Counted from the stretch's first letter, positions 1 to 8,953 are shown. The stretch: 64,000 nt of DNA from Zavarzinia aquatilis (GCF_003173035.1 NZ_QGLE01000001.1:558001-622000); one strand, 5' to 3'. Notes: generated by a model not told the origin, from the letters alone. Made by a program: numbers and translations.

Positions 1-1
1 G

Positions 2-397
2 CGGCTTTATCCGACCATCCGGCCGGGCGCGCGTTACTTCCATTCGCTCCGCCTGCTCAATCAGGTGAAGGAACTGGACCCGACGGTGTTCACCAAGTCG
101 GGCATCATGGTCGGCCTCGGCGAGACCAAGGCCGAGGTCTATCAGGTCATGGACGATCTGCGTTCCGCGGATGTCGACTTCATCACCATCGGCCAGTATC
201 TTCAGCCGACACCGAAGCACGCCGCCGTGGACCGCTTCGTCACGCCCGAGGAATTCGCCGATTACGCCAGCATGGCGCGGGCGAAGGGATTCCTGATGGT
301 TTCCGCCTCGCCGCTGACGCGCTCCTCCCACCACGCGGGCGAGGATTTTCTGAAGCTGAAAGCCGCGCGGGAGGCCAGGGTCGCCGCGCGGGCGTGA
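2..397 (+). CDS. lipA: Lipoyl synthase LipA, C-terminal part (cut by window start)
   Basis: The reading frame is open from base 2 and ends at TGA 395-397, giving the last 131 residues of the protein; the start and the N-terminal cysteine clusters lie outside the window. Visible family signatures are [22 protein letters not shown], a [13 protein letters not shown]-type stretch and the terminal [10 protein letters not shown] motif, all characteristic of the radical-SAM lipoyl synthases that insert two sulfurs into octanoyl groups on E2 and GcvH proteins. The RatA/Coq10-type gene begins 14 bases downstream, an arrangement common in alphaproteobacteria. Assignment is firm although partial. Confidence 0.95.
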   Translation, partial: RLYPTIRPGARYFHSLRLLNQVKELDPTVFTKSGIMVGLGETKAEVYQVMDDLRSADVDFITIGQYLQPTPKHAAVDRFVTPEEFADYASMARAKGFLMVSASPLTRSSHHAGEDFLKLKAAREARVAARA

Positions 398-410
398 CCG
401 AGACGGATGG

Positions 411-866
411 ATGCCGCGTTATACCGAAGTCAAGACGCTCCCCTATAGCGCGGCGCAACTCTTCGATCTGGTCGCCGATATCGGTCGCTACCCCGAATTC
501 CTGCCCTGGTGCGTCGGCGCCCGGATCAGGGCGCGGGGCGACACGCTGATCATCGCTGACCTGATGATCGGCTATAAAGCCTTCCGCGAGCGTTTCACCT
601 CCGCCGTCTCGCTGATGCCGCCCGACAATATCGACGTGACCTTCACCGAAGGCCCCTTCGCCTATCTGAAGAACCACTGGCGCTTCCTGCCGACGCCGGA
701 CGGCAGCCCGGGCTGCGTCATCGACTTCCTCGTGGACTTCGAATTCAAGAACAAGGTCTATCAGCAGGTCATCGGCGGCGTGTTCGAGGACGCCGCGCGG
801 CGCATGGTCGCCGCCTTCGAGACCCGCGCCCACGCCCTCTACGGCGACGCCGGCGCCGCCGCCTGA
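411..866 (+). CDS. RatA/Coq10-type SRPBCC (START-like) protein
   Basis: A 151-residue protein covering one whole SRPBCC/START-like fold, the usual size for the RatA/Coq10 family. It opens with a PRYTEVKTLPYSAAQLFDLV segment and has the typical YPEFLPWC motif near residues 28-35 and a FKNKVYQQV stretch before the C-terminal helix. Members bind a hydrophobic ligand such as ubiquinone (Coq10 role); the E. coli homologue RatA was described as a ribosome-association toxin. It follows lipA by 14 bases and is probably co-transcribed. In alphaproteobacteria a Coq10-like chaperone role is the more likely one, but sequence alone does not decide. Confidence 0.85.
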   Translation: MPRYTEVKTLPYSAAQLFDLVADIGRYPEFLPWCVGARIRARGDTLIIADLMIGYKAFRERFTSAVSLMPPDNIDVTFTEGPFAYLKNHWRFLPTPDGSPGCVIDFLVDFEFKNKVYQQVIGGVFEDAARRMVAAFETRAHALYGDAGAAA

Positions 867-1011
867 CGTCAGACCCGATCCAGCCCCGCCGGTAGCTCCC
901 GCGTGAACATCCGATGTTACGGCGCCGGCTTGGCGCAGCCATAATCAACTATAAAAACATGTATTTAGAAATTTATAACTAATAAAATTTGCGTTAATTA
1001 ATCTGAATCCG

Positions 1012-1040
1012 TTGACTCCGTGTTAAATCCTGCCTATCCC
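1012..1040 (+). promoter_or_regulatory. Possible sigma-70 promoter of the organosulfur cassette
   Basis: TTGACT at 1012-1017 and TATCCC at 1035-1040 are separated by 17 bases, about 40 bases upstream of the chosen GTG start at 1081. The whole 867-1080 gap is conspicuously AT-rich compared with its surroundings, as expected for a promoter region. The -10 match is weak. I saw no convincing sigma-54 (GG-N10-GC) element here. Confidence 0.35.
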
Positions 1041-1080
1041 TGATTTCACAGTAAATTTGTTTCGCCGAAGGGAAAGTGCC

Positions 1081-2181
1081 GTGTCCACAGGTGAAATCCG
1101 CTTTGGGGTCTGGGCGCCGGTTCACGGGCCGCGCGCGGCGTTGCAGGATCCGGCCGAGCCGTTCGATGCGTCCTGGCAGCACAACAAGGCCGTGGTGCTC
1201 GAGGCGGAGGCCCTGGGTTTCGACTCCGTGCTGATCGCCCAGCACACGGTCAATCCGCATCTGCCCGAGAACGATCAGCTGGAAGCCTGGACCGGGGCGG
1301 CCGCCCTCGCGGCCCTGACCCGGCGGATCGACCTGATCGCGGCGATCAAGCCCTACATCCATCATCCGGTTTTCCTGGCCAAGATGGCGCTGCAGATCGA
1401 ACACATCAGCGGCGGCCGTTTCGGCCTCAATCTGGTCAATGCCTGGAACAAGGTCGAATTCGAGAAGGCGGGCATCGCCTTCGGCGAACACGACGACCGC
1501 TATGCCTATGGACGGGAATGGATTTCCATCGTCTCGCGATTGATGCGGGGCGAGCGGGTCCATCACCAGGGCCGGCATTTCCAGATCGACGACTACAAGC
1601 TGACTCCGGCGGACCCGTATCGCCCGCGGCCGCTCATCTATGTCGGCGGCGAATCCGAGCCGGCGCGCGAGCTGGTGGTGGCGGAAGGCGATCTCTGGTT
1701 CATCAATGGCCAGCCGCTGGAGCGGGTCGCGGCGCTGGTCGACGATGTCAGGCGTCGCCCCCGGGCGGGGGCCCCGTTGCGCTTCGGCCTCGCCGCCTTC
1801 GTCATCGCCCGCGAGACCGAGGCTGAAGCGCGCGCGGAATACGCCCGTCTGCTCGAACTCAGCCACAAGGACGCGGAGGTGCGGGCCGTCCAGCGCCGTA
1901 ACACCGATCCCCATGCGGTGATGTTCCAGACCATCGCCAAGGCCGAACATGTCGGCAGCAATGGTGGCACCGCGGCCGGCCTCGTCGGCAGTTACGACCA
2001 GGTGGCGGAGCGACTGGGGGCATTCCATCGCTCCGGCATCGAACTCTTCATGCTGCAGTTCCAGCCCATGCTGGACGAAATGCGCCGCTTTGCCGCCGAG
2101 ATCATGCCGAGGCTCGACCGCCGCGCCCCGATCCTGCGGCCGGCGGCCTGGACCGAGCCGGGCCGGGAGGTCGCCCGATGA
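1081..2181 (+). CDS. LLM-class flavin-dependent monooxygenase, SfnG/SsuD-like
   Basis: Luciferase-like monooxygenase of 366 residues. The frame can be opened at a TTG at 1057, but GTG 1081 is preferred because GAAGGGAAAG lies just upstream and translation then begins at STGEIRFGVWAP, as family members do. Visible features are the FGLNLVNAWNK segment, the EHDDRYAYGREWI segment, YVGGESEPARELV (flavin/phosphate region) and a WFINGQP motif, closest to dimethyl-sulfone monooxygenase SfnG and alkanesulfonate monooxygenase SsuD. Such enzymes use FMNH2 and O2 to cleave C-S bonds. It leads a cassette with an SsuABC-type importer and a second flavoenzyme; ATGA overlap links it to the permease. The exact substrate is inferred. 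No NAD(P)H:FMN reductase gene is present in the cassette. Confidence 0.8.
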   Translation: MSTGEIRFGVWAPVHGPRAALQDPAEPFDASWQHNKAVVLEAEALGFDSVLIAQHTVNPHLPENDQLEAWTGAAALAALTRRIDLIAAIKPYIHHPVFLAKMALQIEHISGGRFGLNLVNAWNKVEFEKAGIAFGEHDDRYAYGREWISIVSRLMRGERVHHQGRHFQIDDYKLTPADPYRPRPLIYVGGESEPARELVVAEGDLWFINGQPLERVAALVDDVRRRPRAGAPLRFGLAAFVIARETEAEARAEYARLLELSHKDAEVRAVQRRNTDPHAVMFQTIAKAEHVGSNGGTAAGLVGSYDQVAERLGAFHRSGIELFMLQFQPMLDEMRRFAAEIMPRLDRRAPILRPAAWTEPGREVAR

Positions 2182-3002
2182 CCGCCATCGAGCGGGGCGG
2201 ACGGCCGCACCGACCGGTATCGGCGCGCCAGCTGAGCGCGCGGGGTTACCTCGTCCTGTCGTGGGTGGTGCCGGTGCTTCTCCTTGCGGGCTGGGAAGCC
2301 ATGGCGCGCTTCGGCTTCATCCAGCCCCATGTCCTGCCGGCCCCCAGCAAGGTGGCGCTCACCGCCTGGAAGCTGACGATTTCGGGCGCGCTGCCGGGCG
2401 ATCTCGGGGTCAGCCTGATCCGGGCCGCGGTCGGCTTCGCCATCGGCGGCGGGATCGGCTTTGCCCTCGGCATTCTGGTCGGTTTCTCGCGCATGGCGGA
2501 AGCGGTGATCGACCGCAGCGTCCAGATGGTCCGCGCGATTCCCTTCCTCGCGCTGCTGCCGCTGGTCATCGTCTGGTTCGGTGTCGGGGAAAGCCAGAAG
2601 ATTTTCCTCGTCGCCCTCGGCGTTGGCTTTCCGATCTATATCAACACGGTGCTGGGCATCCGGCAGGTCGATGCCAAGCTGCTGGAACTCGGCCGGGTGC
2701 AGGGGCTCGGCACCCGCGAGCTGATCCGCCGCATCATCCTGCCGGGCGCCATGCCGTCGATCCTGACCGGGGTGCGTTTCGCGCTGGCCACGGCCTGGCT
2801 CGCCCTTGTGGTCGCCGAGACGATCGGTTCGCAATCGGGCCTCGGCTTCCTCGCGATGGACGCGCGGGAATTCCTGCGTACCGACGTCATCGTGCTGACC
2901 ATCCTCATCTATGCGGCGATCGGCGTCCTCGCCGATACGCTGGCCCGCTCGCTCGAAAAGAGACTTCTGCAGTGGCATCCCAATTTCGGGAGCCGGCGAT
3001 GA
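2178..3002 (+). CDS. ABC transporter permease, SsuC-like (sulfonate/nitrate/taurine class)
   Basis: A 274-residue BPD_transp_1 permease with about six hydrophobic segments, the first around residues 24-42. The cytoplasmic EAA loop for ATPase docking is visible near residues 165-195 (LGRVQGLGTRELIRRIILPG). Start ATG overlaps the stop of the monooxygenase (ATGA) and its own stop overlaps the next ATG, so the three genes are translationally coupled. Family members import sulfonates, nitrate or taurine; the neighbouring flavoenzymes favour an organosulfur substrate. Confidence 0.88.
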   Translation: MTAIERGGRPHRPVSARQLSARGYLVLSWVVPVLLLAGWEAMARFGFIQPHVLPAPSKVALTAWKLTISGALPGDLGVSLIRAAVGFAIGGGIGFALGILVGFSRMAEAVIDRSVQMVRAIPFLALLPLVIVWFGVGESQKIFLVALGVGFPIYINTVLGIRQVDAKLLELGRVQGLGTRELIRRIILPGAMPSILTGVRFALATAWLALVVAETIGSQSGLGFLAMDAREFLRTDVIVLTILIYAAIGVLADTLARSLEKRLLQWHPNFGSRR

Positions 3003-3706
3003 ACGCCCACGCCGAGGTGGCGACCGCGTCGGCCGTCACCGTCCGTTCCCTGCGCCGCGCCTATGGTGCGCGCGTGGTGATCGAGGGGCTGGACCTGCGC
3101 ATCGCGCGCGGCGAATTCGTCGCCCTGTTGGGCCAGAGCGGATGCGGCAAGACCACGCTGCTGCGCGCGCTCGCCGGGCTCGATCCGATCGAGGGCGGCG
3201 ATATCGAGGTTGCCGGACGACCCGCCGTCGTGTTCCAGGAACATCGGCTGCTGCCGTGGGAATCCCTGTGGCGCAACGTCACCCTCGGCCTCGATGGAGC
3301 GGACGCGCGGGACCGGGCCGAGGCGGCGCTGGCCGAGGTCGGCCTTGGCGGCCGCCTCGACGACTGGCCGCGCAACCTCTCCGGGGGGCAAGCCCAGCGT
3401 GTCGCCCTCGCGCGCGCCCTCGTGCAGGAGCCCGCGCTCCTGCTGCTCGACGAGCCCTTCGCGGCACTCGACGCGCTGACGCGGATCAGGATGCACGCCC
3501 TGGTGCGCGATCTCGTCGACCGGCATCAGCCCGGCGTGCTGCTCGTCACCCATGATGTCGACGAGGCGATCACCCTGGCGGACCGCATCCTGGTGATGCG
3601 CGATGGCCATATCGCGGCCGAGCACCGCTCGACCGAAAAACACGTCACCCCCGAATTCCGCGCCCGGCTGCTGGCCGAGCTCGGCGTCTCCTCCGATCGC
3701 GACTGA
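2999..3706 (+). CDS. ABC transporter ATP-binding protein, SsuB-like
   Basis: A 235-residue importer ATPase. Start ATG 2999 is chosen because it overlaps the permease stop (ATGA); the frame is open much further upstream but that part is antisense-like shadow. Walker A GQSGCGKTT lies at residues 45-53, the ABC signature LSGGQAQR near 128-135, Walker B LLLLDEPFAALD near 150-161, and the switch histidine follows in LLVTHDVDEA. The Q-loop reads VVFQEHRLLPW, typical of the SsuB/TauB/NrtD group. It energises uptake of the cassette's substrate at the inner membrane. Confidence 0.9.
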   Translation: MNAHAEVATASAVTVRSLRRAYGARVVIEGLDLRIARGEFVALLGQSGCGKTTLLRALAGLDPIEGGDIEVAGRPAVVFQEHRLLPWESLWRNVTLGLDGADARDRAEAALAEVGLGGRLDDWPRNLSGGQAQRVALARALVQEPALLLLDEPFAALDALTRIRMHALVRDLVDRHQPGVLLVTHDVDEAITLADRILVMRDGHIAAEHRSTEKHVTPEFRARLLAELGVSSDRD

Positions 3707-3717
3707 AGGACTTCGTC

Positions 3718-4716
3718 ATGTCTGAAGCTGGTTTCCTGCCGCAATCCCGCCGTGCCTTCCTGGGGACGGCCGCCGCCGGTGTCGGCGCCCTGGCGCTGCC
3801 CGGCATCGGCAAGGCGCGGGCGGCGGGGCGCACGACCGACACGCTGCGCCTGACCTGGGGTTATTTCGGCCTGTCCTATCTCGCCCACGAGCGCGGGGCG
3901 CTGGAAAAACGTCTTGCCGAACAGGGCATCAAGGTCGAATGGGTCGGGCCTTTCCCGAATCATGCGCCAACCCTGCAGGCCGTGACCGGCGGCACCGCCG
4001 ACTATGCTTTCGGCGGCAGCACGACGCCGGCGCTCGCCGCCATCATCGCCGGCTCGCCGCTCGTGTTCAGCCAGTTCTTCATCTATCAGCCGCGCACCAC
4101 GGCGATCATCGCCAAGCGCAGTTCGGGCATCAGGACGGTGGCCGATCTGGTCGGCAAATCCGTGGCGGTCAATCGCTCGGGCCTTGGCGAATTCCTCGTC
4201 GTCGCGGCGCTGGAGCAGAATGGCATCGACCGCGCCAAGGTGAATTTCGTCTATCTGAACCCGCCAGACGCCGCGCCCGCGCTCGCCGCCGGCAAGGTCG
4301 ATGCCTGGTCGATGTGGAGCCCGGGCGTCGACATCGCCCGCGTCGAATATGATGCCGTCGACATTTTCTACGAGGAACGCGACCTGCCGTTCCAGATCGA
4401 CTTCAATTCCTATCTGACCCGCAAGGATTTCGTCGAACAGAACCCGGACCTGGTGAAAGCCTTCAATGCCGCCATCGTGGCCGAGGCCGAATGGGCCAGC
4501 GCCAACAATGTCGAGGCGGAAGAAATCGCCTTCAAGGGCCTGAAATACAGCGAAGCGGTGCGCGACCACTTCGTGTCCCTGAAGCGGAAATACACACCCT
4601 ATGCCGCCAACGACCCGGCCTTCCTCGAGAAGCTGCAGAATGCCGCGAACTGGCTGACCGAGCGCAAGGTGCTGCCCGAGACGATCACGGTCGCCGACCA
4701 TATCGCCAACCTGTGA
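3718..4716 (+). CDS. Periplasmic substrate-binding protein, SsuA/NrtA-like, Tat-exported
   Basis: A 332-residue NMT1/SsuA-type binding protein. The N-terminus has a twin-arginine motif (SRRAFLG, residues 10-16), a hydrophobic core and a probable cleavage after KARA around residue 35, so export through the Tat system is likely. The mature part has the class features TLRLTWGYFGLSYLAHERG, GGTADYAFGGSTTPALAA and the KSVAVNRSG hinge segment. It lies 11 bases after the ATPase gene and 10 before the flavoenzyme gene, within the same operon. The ligand is inferred to be a sulfonate, sulfone or related organosulfur compound. Confidence 0.87.
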   Translation: MSEAGFLPQSRRAFLGTAAAGVGALALPGIGKARAAGRTTDTLRLTWGYFGLSYLAHERGALEKRLAEQGIKVEWVGPFPNHAPTLQAVTGGTADYAFGGSTTPALAAIIAGSPLVFSQFFIYQPRTTAIIAKRSSGIRTVADLVGKSVAVNRSGLGEFLVVAALEQNGIDRAKVNFVYLNPPDAAPALAAGKVDAWSMWSPGVDIARVEYDAVDIFYEERDLPFQIDFNSYLTRKDFVEQNPDLVKAFNAAIVAEAEWASANNVEAEEIAFKGLKYSEAVRDHFVSLKRKYTPYAANDPAFLEKLQNAANWLTERKVLPETITVADHIANL

Positions 4717-4726
4717 GGACCGCGCC

Positions 4727-5941
4727 ATGACCCTTGCCGCCGCGCGTCTGCACGCCCCGGGGCCGTCCGGTGTGCCGGACTTCCAGCCGCTGTTCGACGA
4801 GATCGAACGGGGGGCGGCGCTGCGCGAGCGGCAACGCATCCTGCCGTTCGAGACCGTCGAACAGCTGAAGCGCGCCGGCTTCGGCGCCTTGCGCAACGCG
4901 AGGGTCGGGCAGGGGGGTGTCGATTTCCGCGGCCTGTTCCGCCTCGTCATCGCCCTTGGCGCGGCCGATGCCAATGTCGCCCATATCTTCCGCAACCATT
5001 ACACCGCGGCGGAACAGCAGGCGCGCAATCCGCGCAACGCGGTCGGCCGCCGCCTGCACGAGGCGGTGGCGCAAGGGGCGTTGATCGGCCTCGGCAACGG
5101 CGAGTTGGGCGACCGCAGCGTGGGCGGGGCGGGGGCGCAGGAAACGCTGCTGGTGGCCGATGGCGCGGGCTACCGGCTGAACGGTCGCAAGTATTACACG
5201 ACCGGCACGCTCTATTCCGATTATGTCCTGGTCCGGGCCGCGACCCCGGCGGGGGAGGCCGCTTCGGCGGTCATCCCGACAAAGCGGGCGGGGGTCGAGG
5301 TGGTCGACGACTGGGATGGTGTCGGCCAGCGCCTGACGGCGTCCGGCACCACCTATTTCCGCGACGTCGCGGTCTCTGCCGATGAGGTGGTGCTCGATTC
5401 CACGGGCATCGGTTACGGCCTCGCCTATTTCAACACGCAGGCGCAATTGTTCCTGACCGCGGTCAACGCCGGGATCGCCCGGGCCGCGCTGACCGATGCC
5501 AAACGGCTGCTGCTGGGTCGTGGCCGCAATTTCTACCACGCCCCGGTGGCCGAGGCGGCGCAGGATCCGGCACTGCATCAGGTCATCGGCCAGCTCGCCG
5601 CCAATGCCTTCGCCGCCGAGGCGGTGGTACTGGCGGCGGCGGACGAACTCGACGCCATCGCCCTTATCCGCGACGACGGGCGGGAAGATGCCGAGCGGGC
5701 GCATCGGGCCTCCTTCGCCGCCGCGCGGGCCAAGATCGTCGTCGACGAACTGGCGATCCGGAATGGCAGCCTGCTGTTCGAAGTGGGCGGCGCATCCGCC
5801 GCCACGGCCGGCCACAACCACGACCGCCACTGGCGCAACGCCCGCACGCTGGCCAACCATAATCCGGGGATCTACAAGGCGATTGCCGTCGGTGCCCACG
5901 AATTGCATGGCACGCCATTGCCGCATCTGGGCTTCTTCTGA
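4727..5941 (+). CDS. Acyl-CoA-dehydrogenase-fold flavin monooxygenase, SfnB/DszC-like
   Basis: A 404-residue protein with the acyl-CoA dehydrogenase fold: an N-terminal helical domain, a central beta domain (LNGRKYYTTGTLYSDYV near residues 152-168) and a C-terminal four-helix region ending GHNHDRHWRNARTLANHNP. This last motif is typical of the DszC / SfnB group of FMNH2-dependent oxygenases rather than true dehydrogenases. Such enzymes act in dibenzothiophene desulfurisation or in sulfur acquisition from dimethyl sulfone. Last gene of the five-gene cassette, 10 bases after the binding-protein gene. The role in C-S bond cleavage is inferred from family and context. Confidence 0.78.
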   Translation: MTLAAARLHAPGPSGVPDFQPLFDEIERGAALRERQRILPFETVEQLKRAGFGALRNARVGQGGVDFRGLFRLVIALGAADANVAHIFRNHYTAAEQQARNPRNAVGRRLHEAVAQGALIGLGNGELGDRSVGGAGAQETLLVADGAGYRLNGRKYYTTGTLYSDYVLVRAATPAGEAASAVIPTKRAGVEVVDDWDGVGQRLTASGTTYFRDVAVSADEVVLDSTGIGYGLAYFNTQAQLFLTAVNAGIARAALTDAKRLLLGRGRNFYHAPVAEAAQDPALHQVIGQLAANAFAAEAVVLAAADELDAIALIRDDGREDAERAHRASFAAARAKIVVDELAIRNGSLLFEVGGASAATAGHNHDRHWRNARTLANHNPGIYKAIAVGAHELHGTPLPHLGFF

Positions 5942-6017
5942 CCCCGTTCCGAAGCGGTTGACCCCGAATTGCGAGCGGCCTAGCGTCGCCCCCCATAATC
6001 AATGGGAGAGCGAAAAC

Positions 6018-7094
6018 ATGGTCGTCGTCGCAGCGGGCGGGCAGGGCAGTGACATCGGCGCGGTGCGCGAGGCGCATCGCTTCGACGAGGCAAGGCTCGC
6101 CACCTATCTCGAAGGGGCGATCCCCGGTTTCGCCGGACCGATGGAGGTCACCCAGTTCAAGGGCGGCCAGTCCAACCCGACCTTCCTGCTGACGACACCG
6201 GCGCGGCGTTACGTTCTGCGCAAGAAGCCGCCGGGCAAGCTGCTTGCCTCGGCCCATCAGATCGAGCGGGAATACAAGGTGATCGAGGCGCTGGCGAAGA
6301 CCGACGTGCCGGTCGCCGCCGCCCTCGTGCTGTGCGAGGACGCCGAGGTGATCGGCACGCCGTTCTACGTCATGGGCCATGTCGAGGGGCGAGTGCTGCG
6401 CGATCCCCAGCTGCCGGGCCTGAGCCCGGCGGAGCGGGCGGCAACCTATGATTCCATGAACGACGTGCTGGCACGGATGCACAGTGTCGACGTGAATGCC
6501 GTCGGCCTTGGCGATTTCGGCAAGCCCGGCAATTATTTCGAGCGCCAGATCGGCCGCTGGTCCAAGCAGTACGAGGCGGCCCGCACGGGCGACGTGCCGG
6601 CGATGGACCTTCTGATGGCCTGGCTGCCGGCGAATATTCCGGCGGGCGACGACGTCTCCCTCGTCCATGGCGACTACCGGCTGGAGAACACCATCTGCCA
6701 TCCGACCGAGCCGCGCATTCTTGCCGTGCTCGACTGGGAACTGGCGACCCTCGGCCATCCGCTGGCCGACCTTGCCTATAACTGCATGCCCTATCACATC
6801 GCCGATCCGACCATGGGCAGCCTGAAGGGCGTCGATTTCGCGGCGACCGGCATCCCGAGCGAGGCGGATTATCTCGCCGCCTATTGCCGGCGCACCGGGC
6901 GCGACGGCATTCCGCATTGGGAATTCTATCTCGCCTTCTCGATGTTCCGCCTGTCGTCCATCGCCCAGGGCGTCTACAAGCGCGGCCTCGACGGCAACGC
7001 CAGCTCGGAAAAGGCGACCATGTATGGCGCGGTCGCCGTCTTCCTCGCCGACCTTGCGTGCCAGACCCTGCGCGACGCCGGCCGGGACATCTGA
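6018..7094 (+). CDS. Phosphotransferase family protein (ACAD10/11 N-terminal type APH fold)
   Basis: A 358-residue aminoglycoside-phosphotransferase-fold protein. ATG 6018 is chosen: GGGAGAG lies about 8 bases upstream and the protein then starts just before the conserved RFDEARLATYLEG segment. Catalytic Brenner motif HGDYRLEN at residues 217-224, metal-binding DWELATLG at 239-246, and nucleotide-binding lysines in RRYVLRKKPPG near 63-73. This subgroup resembles the kinase domain of human ACAD10/ACAD11, which phosphorylates 4-hydroxyacyl-CoAs during catabolism. The gene starts 76 bases after the sulfur cassette and is probably separate from it. Confidence 0.85.
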   Translation: MVVVAAGGQGSDIGAVREAHRFDEARLATYLEGAIPGFAGPMEVTQFKGGQSNPTFLLTTPARRYVLRKKPPGKLLASAHQIEREYKVIEALAKTDVPVAAALVLCEDAEVIGTPFYVMGHVEGRVLRDPQLPGLSPAERAATYDSMNDVLARMHSVDVNAVGLGDFGKPGNYFERQIGRWSKQYEAARTGDVPAMDLLMAWLPANIPAGDDVSLVHGDYRLENTICHPTEPRILAVLDWELATLGHPLADLAYNCMPYHIADPTMGSLKGVDFAATGIPSEADYLAAYCRRTGRDGIPHWEFYLAFSMFRLSSIAQGVYKRGLDGNASSEKATMYGAVAVFLADLACQTLRDAGRDI

Positions 7095-7120
7095 CGTCCC
7101 GGCCTCTTGCATTTGTTCGT

Positions 7121-7194
7121 GATGCCGGCGAAGGCCGGCATCTCCCGCCGACAAAGGCGCCTTTTCCGCGAAGAGGCCCCGGCCTGCGCCGGGG
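7121..7194. repeat. Twin-hairpin intergenic palindromic element
   Basis: Two perfect inverted repeats follow each other between convergent genes. The first is GATGCCGGC / GCCGGCATC at 7121-7129 and 7134-7142; the second is CCCCGGC / GCCGGGG at 7177-7183 and 7188-7194. The pattern (a cggcgaaggccgg hairpin followed by a cccggcctgcgccggg hairpin) looks like dispersed intergenic palindromes common in GC-rich proteobacteria. It may also end transcription from both sides. Confidence 0.6.
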
Positions 7195-7216
7195 CGACGA
7201 AGATTGATCTACCGCC

Positions 7217-8953
7217 TCAGAACTGGCGGGTGATGCGCAGGAAGGCCTCGTCGGCGAAATCGACGGTGGAGAGGGCGTTCTTGTTGTCGTCCTCCGCCTC
7301 GAAGATCGTCGCGTAGAGGTCGACCTGCCAGTCGCCGTCCGGTTTCCACTTCACGCCGGGCTGGAACATGGCGCCGCCCCGCAGGTCGTAGAGCACCGAG
7401 AAGTCGAAGCGCCATTCGAGAGTGGGCGAGGGCTGCTGGATCGCCAGCGCCACGGCATGATAGCCGTTCACGCCGCCCGGATCGTGATCGGCATCGCCGC
7501 CGTAACCGTCGAGATGGCGGCCGAACAGATCGCTCTCCGACTTGTAGAGATATTGCGCGACGATATAGGTCGCCGGAAAATCCTCGGTGAAGCGGTGGTA
7601 TTTCTCGAAGACGAGGGCGAAGCTGACCTCGTTCGCCGTGATCGGCTTTTGCGACAGCGATGGGCTGGTGAACTTCTTGTCCGGCGTGTAGGAGGCTTCG
7701 GCCCGCACGATCAGCTGATCGAACAGCGTGCCCGGCTCGTCCTCGAAGATGTAATTGGCGCCGGCACCAAAGACATTCTCATAGGGGTAATAGCGCTCGA
7801 TATGGCCGCGCAACCCGCCGAACAGGGCGAAGAACGTGTCGAGTTCCGCCCCCGCCAGCGTATGGTTGTTGCCGACGTCGAAGGCGCCGAGGGCGCCGGT
7901 CGCCGGCTGGAAATCATTGACGGCGGCATTGAGCCCGGTGGTGCCGTTCAGGCGCACCTGGGTCGCATAGTCGAACCATTCCTGCGCCGAGGTGACGCCG
8001 TTGACGGGGTCGATCTCGAAGGGCGTATCCGCCAGGGGGCCGACGCCGGATTTGGTCCAGCGGTAGATACCGTCCGGGTTGCGCCGGCTGGTCGCGACGA
8101 ACTGCAGGCCCAGCTGCTCGAACTGCGCGCGCAGGCGACCGCCCACGTTCCAGTTTGAATCGGTCCAGCCATAGCGGTCATGCACCGTGAACTGGTCGGG
8201 AATGACGTTGTAGGGCGTCGACGGATTGTTGGTGATCGAAGGGTTGAACTGCTGGATATAACCTTCGACTTCCCACTGGGAGTCGATCTGGTAGGACGTG
8301 CGGAGCGCCAGCGCCGGCACCCGCTTGTCCGAGAATTCCTCGGCCGCCGGATCGAGGATCAGGTGGCGCCGGAGGTCGAGGCCGTTCGGCAGGTCGAGCA
8401 CGCGGAAGAACAGCGATTCGCCCCAGGCGATCTGCTGGTTGCCGGCCCGGATGAAGAGCGGACCATCCGAGAAATCGAGATAGGCCGCCGGCAGGTCGAG
8501 CATGTAATCCTTGCCGGAAACCTCGAGCAGGGAGCCGCGGTTGCCGCCCCGGACCGGGGTCTCGAAGAAGCTGGTGTTGCTGTTGTCGTCGTAGATATTC
8601 CAGTCGAAATAGCCGCGGCCGGTGATATGCGCCTTCACATTCTCGTTGAAGGCCGCGTCGAGGTTCAGCTCTACCCGCGTGGCGAAGAGGTTGAAATCAT
8701 TCTCCGCGCTGCGGGCCGGCCGATTGGCGGTGGTCGGCAGGCCGGCGATCAGCGGGTTCATCGGCACGGTGACGCCGTTATAGGTATTGCCTTGCGTGTT
8801 GAAGGGGTTTTCCTCGTCGCCCAGCTTCACGGCCACTTCCTGCCGGACATAGCCCGAAAAGCTGATGTCGACCGCAAGCGCCGGTGTCGCCGCCGCGCCG
8901 AGCAGCGTGCCCAGCAGCGACAGGCCGATGGCCTGGTAACTCGTCCGGTTCAT
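7217..8953 (-). CDS. DUF1302 family outer-envelope protein
   Basis: A 578-residue protein. The start at 8953 is favoured over 8971 because GGGAGG sits 4-9 bases upstream of that ATG. A Sec signal peptide is visible, with probable cleavage after TPALA (residue 27), followed by DISFSGYVRQEV, the standard opening of DUF1302 proteins. The body is rich in alternating aromatic/polar stretches and ends in an aromatic residue (ITRQF), consistent with an outer-membrane beta barrel. Members are often found with DUF1329 genes in hydrophobic-compound or sterol catabolism loci; no DUF1329 partner is seen here. Function is unknown. Confidence 0.82.
   Translation of the reverse strand: MNRTSYQAIGLSLLGTLLGAAATPALAVDISFSGYVRQEVAVKLGDEENPFNTQGNTYNGVTVPMNPLIAGLPTTANRPARSAENDFNLFATRVELNLDAAFNENVKAHITGRGYFDWNIYDDNSNTSFFETPVRGGNRGSLLEVSGKDYMLDLPAAYLDFSDGPLFIRAGNQQIAWGESLFFRVLDLPNGLDLRRHLILDPAAEEFSDKRVPALALRTSYQIDSQWEVEGYIQQFNPSITNNPSTPYNVIPDQFTVHDRYGWTDSNWNVGGRLRAQFEQLGLQFVATSRRNPDGIYRWTKSGVGPLADTPFEIDPVNGVTSAQEWFDYATQVRLNGTTGLNAAVNDFQPATGALGAFDVGNNHTLAGAELDTFFALFGGLRGHIERYYPYENVFGAGANYIFEDEPGTLFDQLIVRAEASYTPDKKFTSPSLSQKPITANEVSFALVFEKYHRFTEDFPATYIVAQYLYKSESDLFGRHLDGYGGDADHDPGGVNGYHAVALAIQQPSPTLEWRFDFSVLYDLRGGAMFQPGVKWKPDGDWQVDLYATIFEAEDDNKNALSTVDFADEAFLRITRQF

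Noticed and set aside
867-1080. Sigma-54 promoter for the sulfur cassette
   Set aside because: No GG-N10-GC element with consensus flanks could be found; a sigma-70-like pair fits better.
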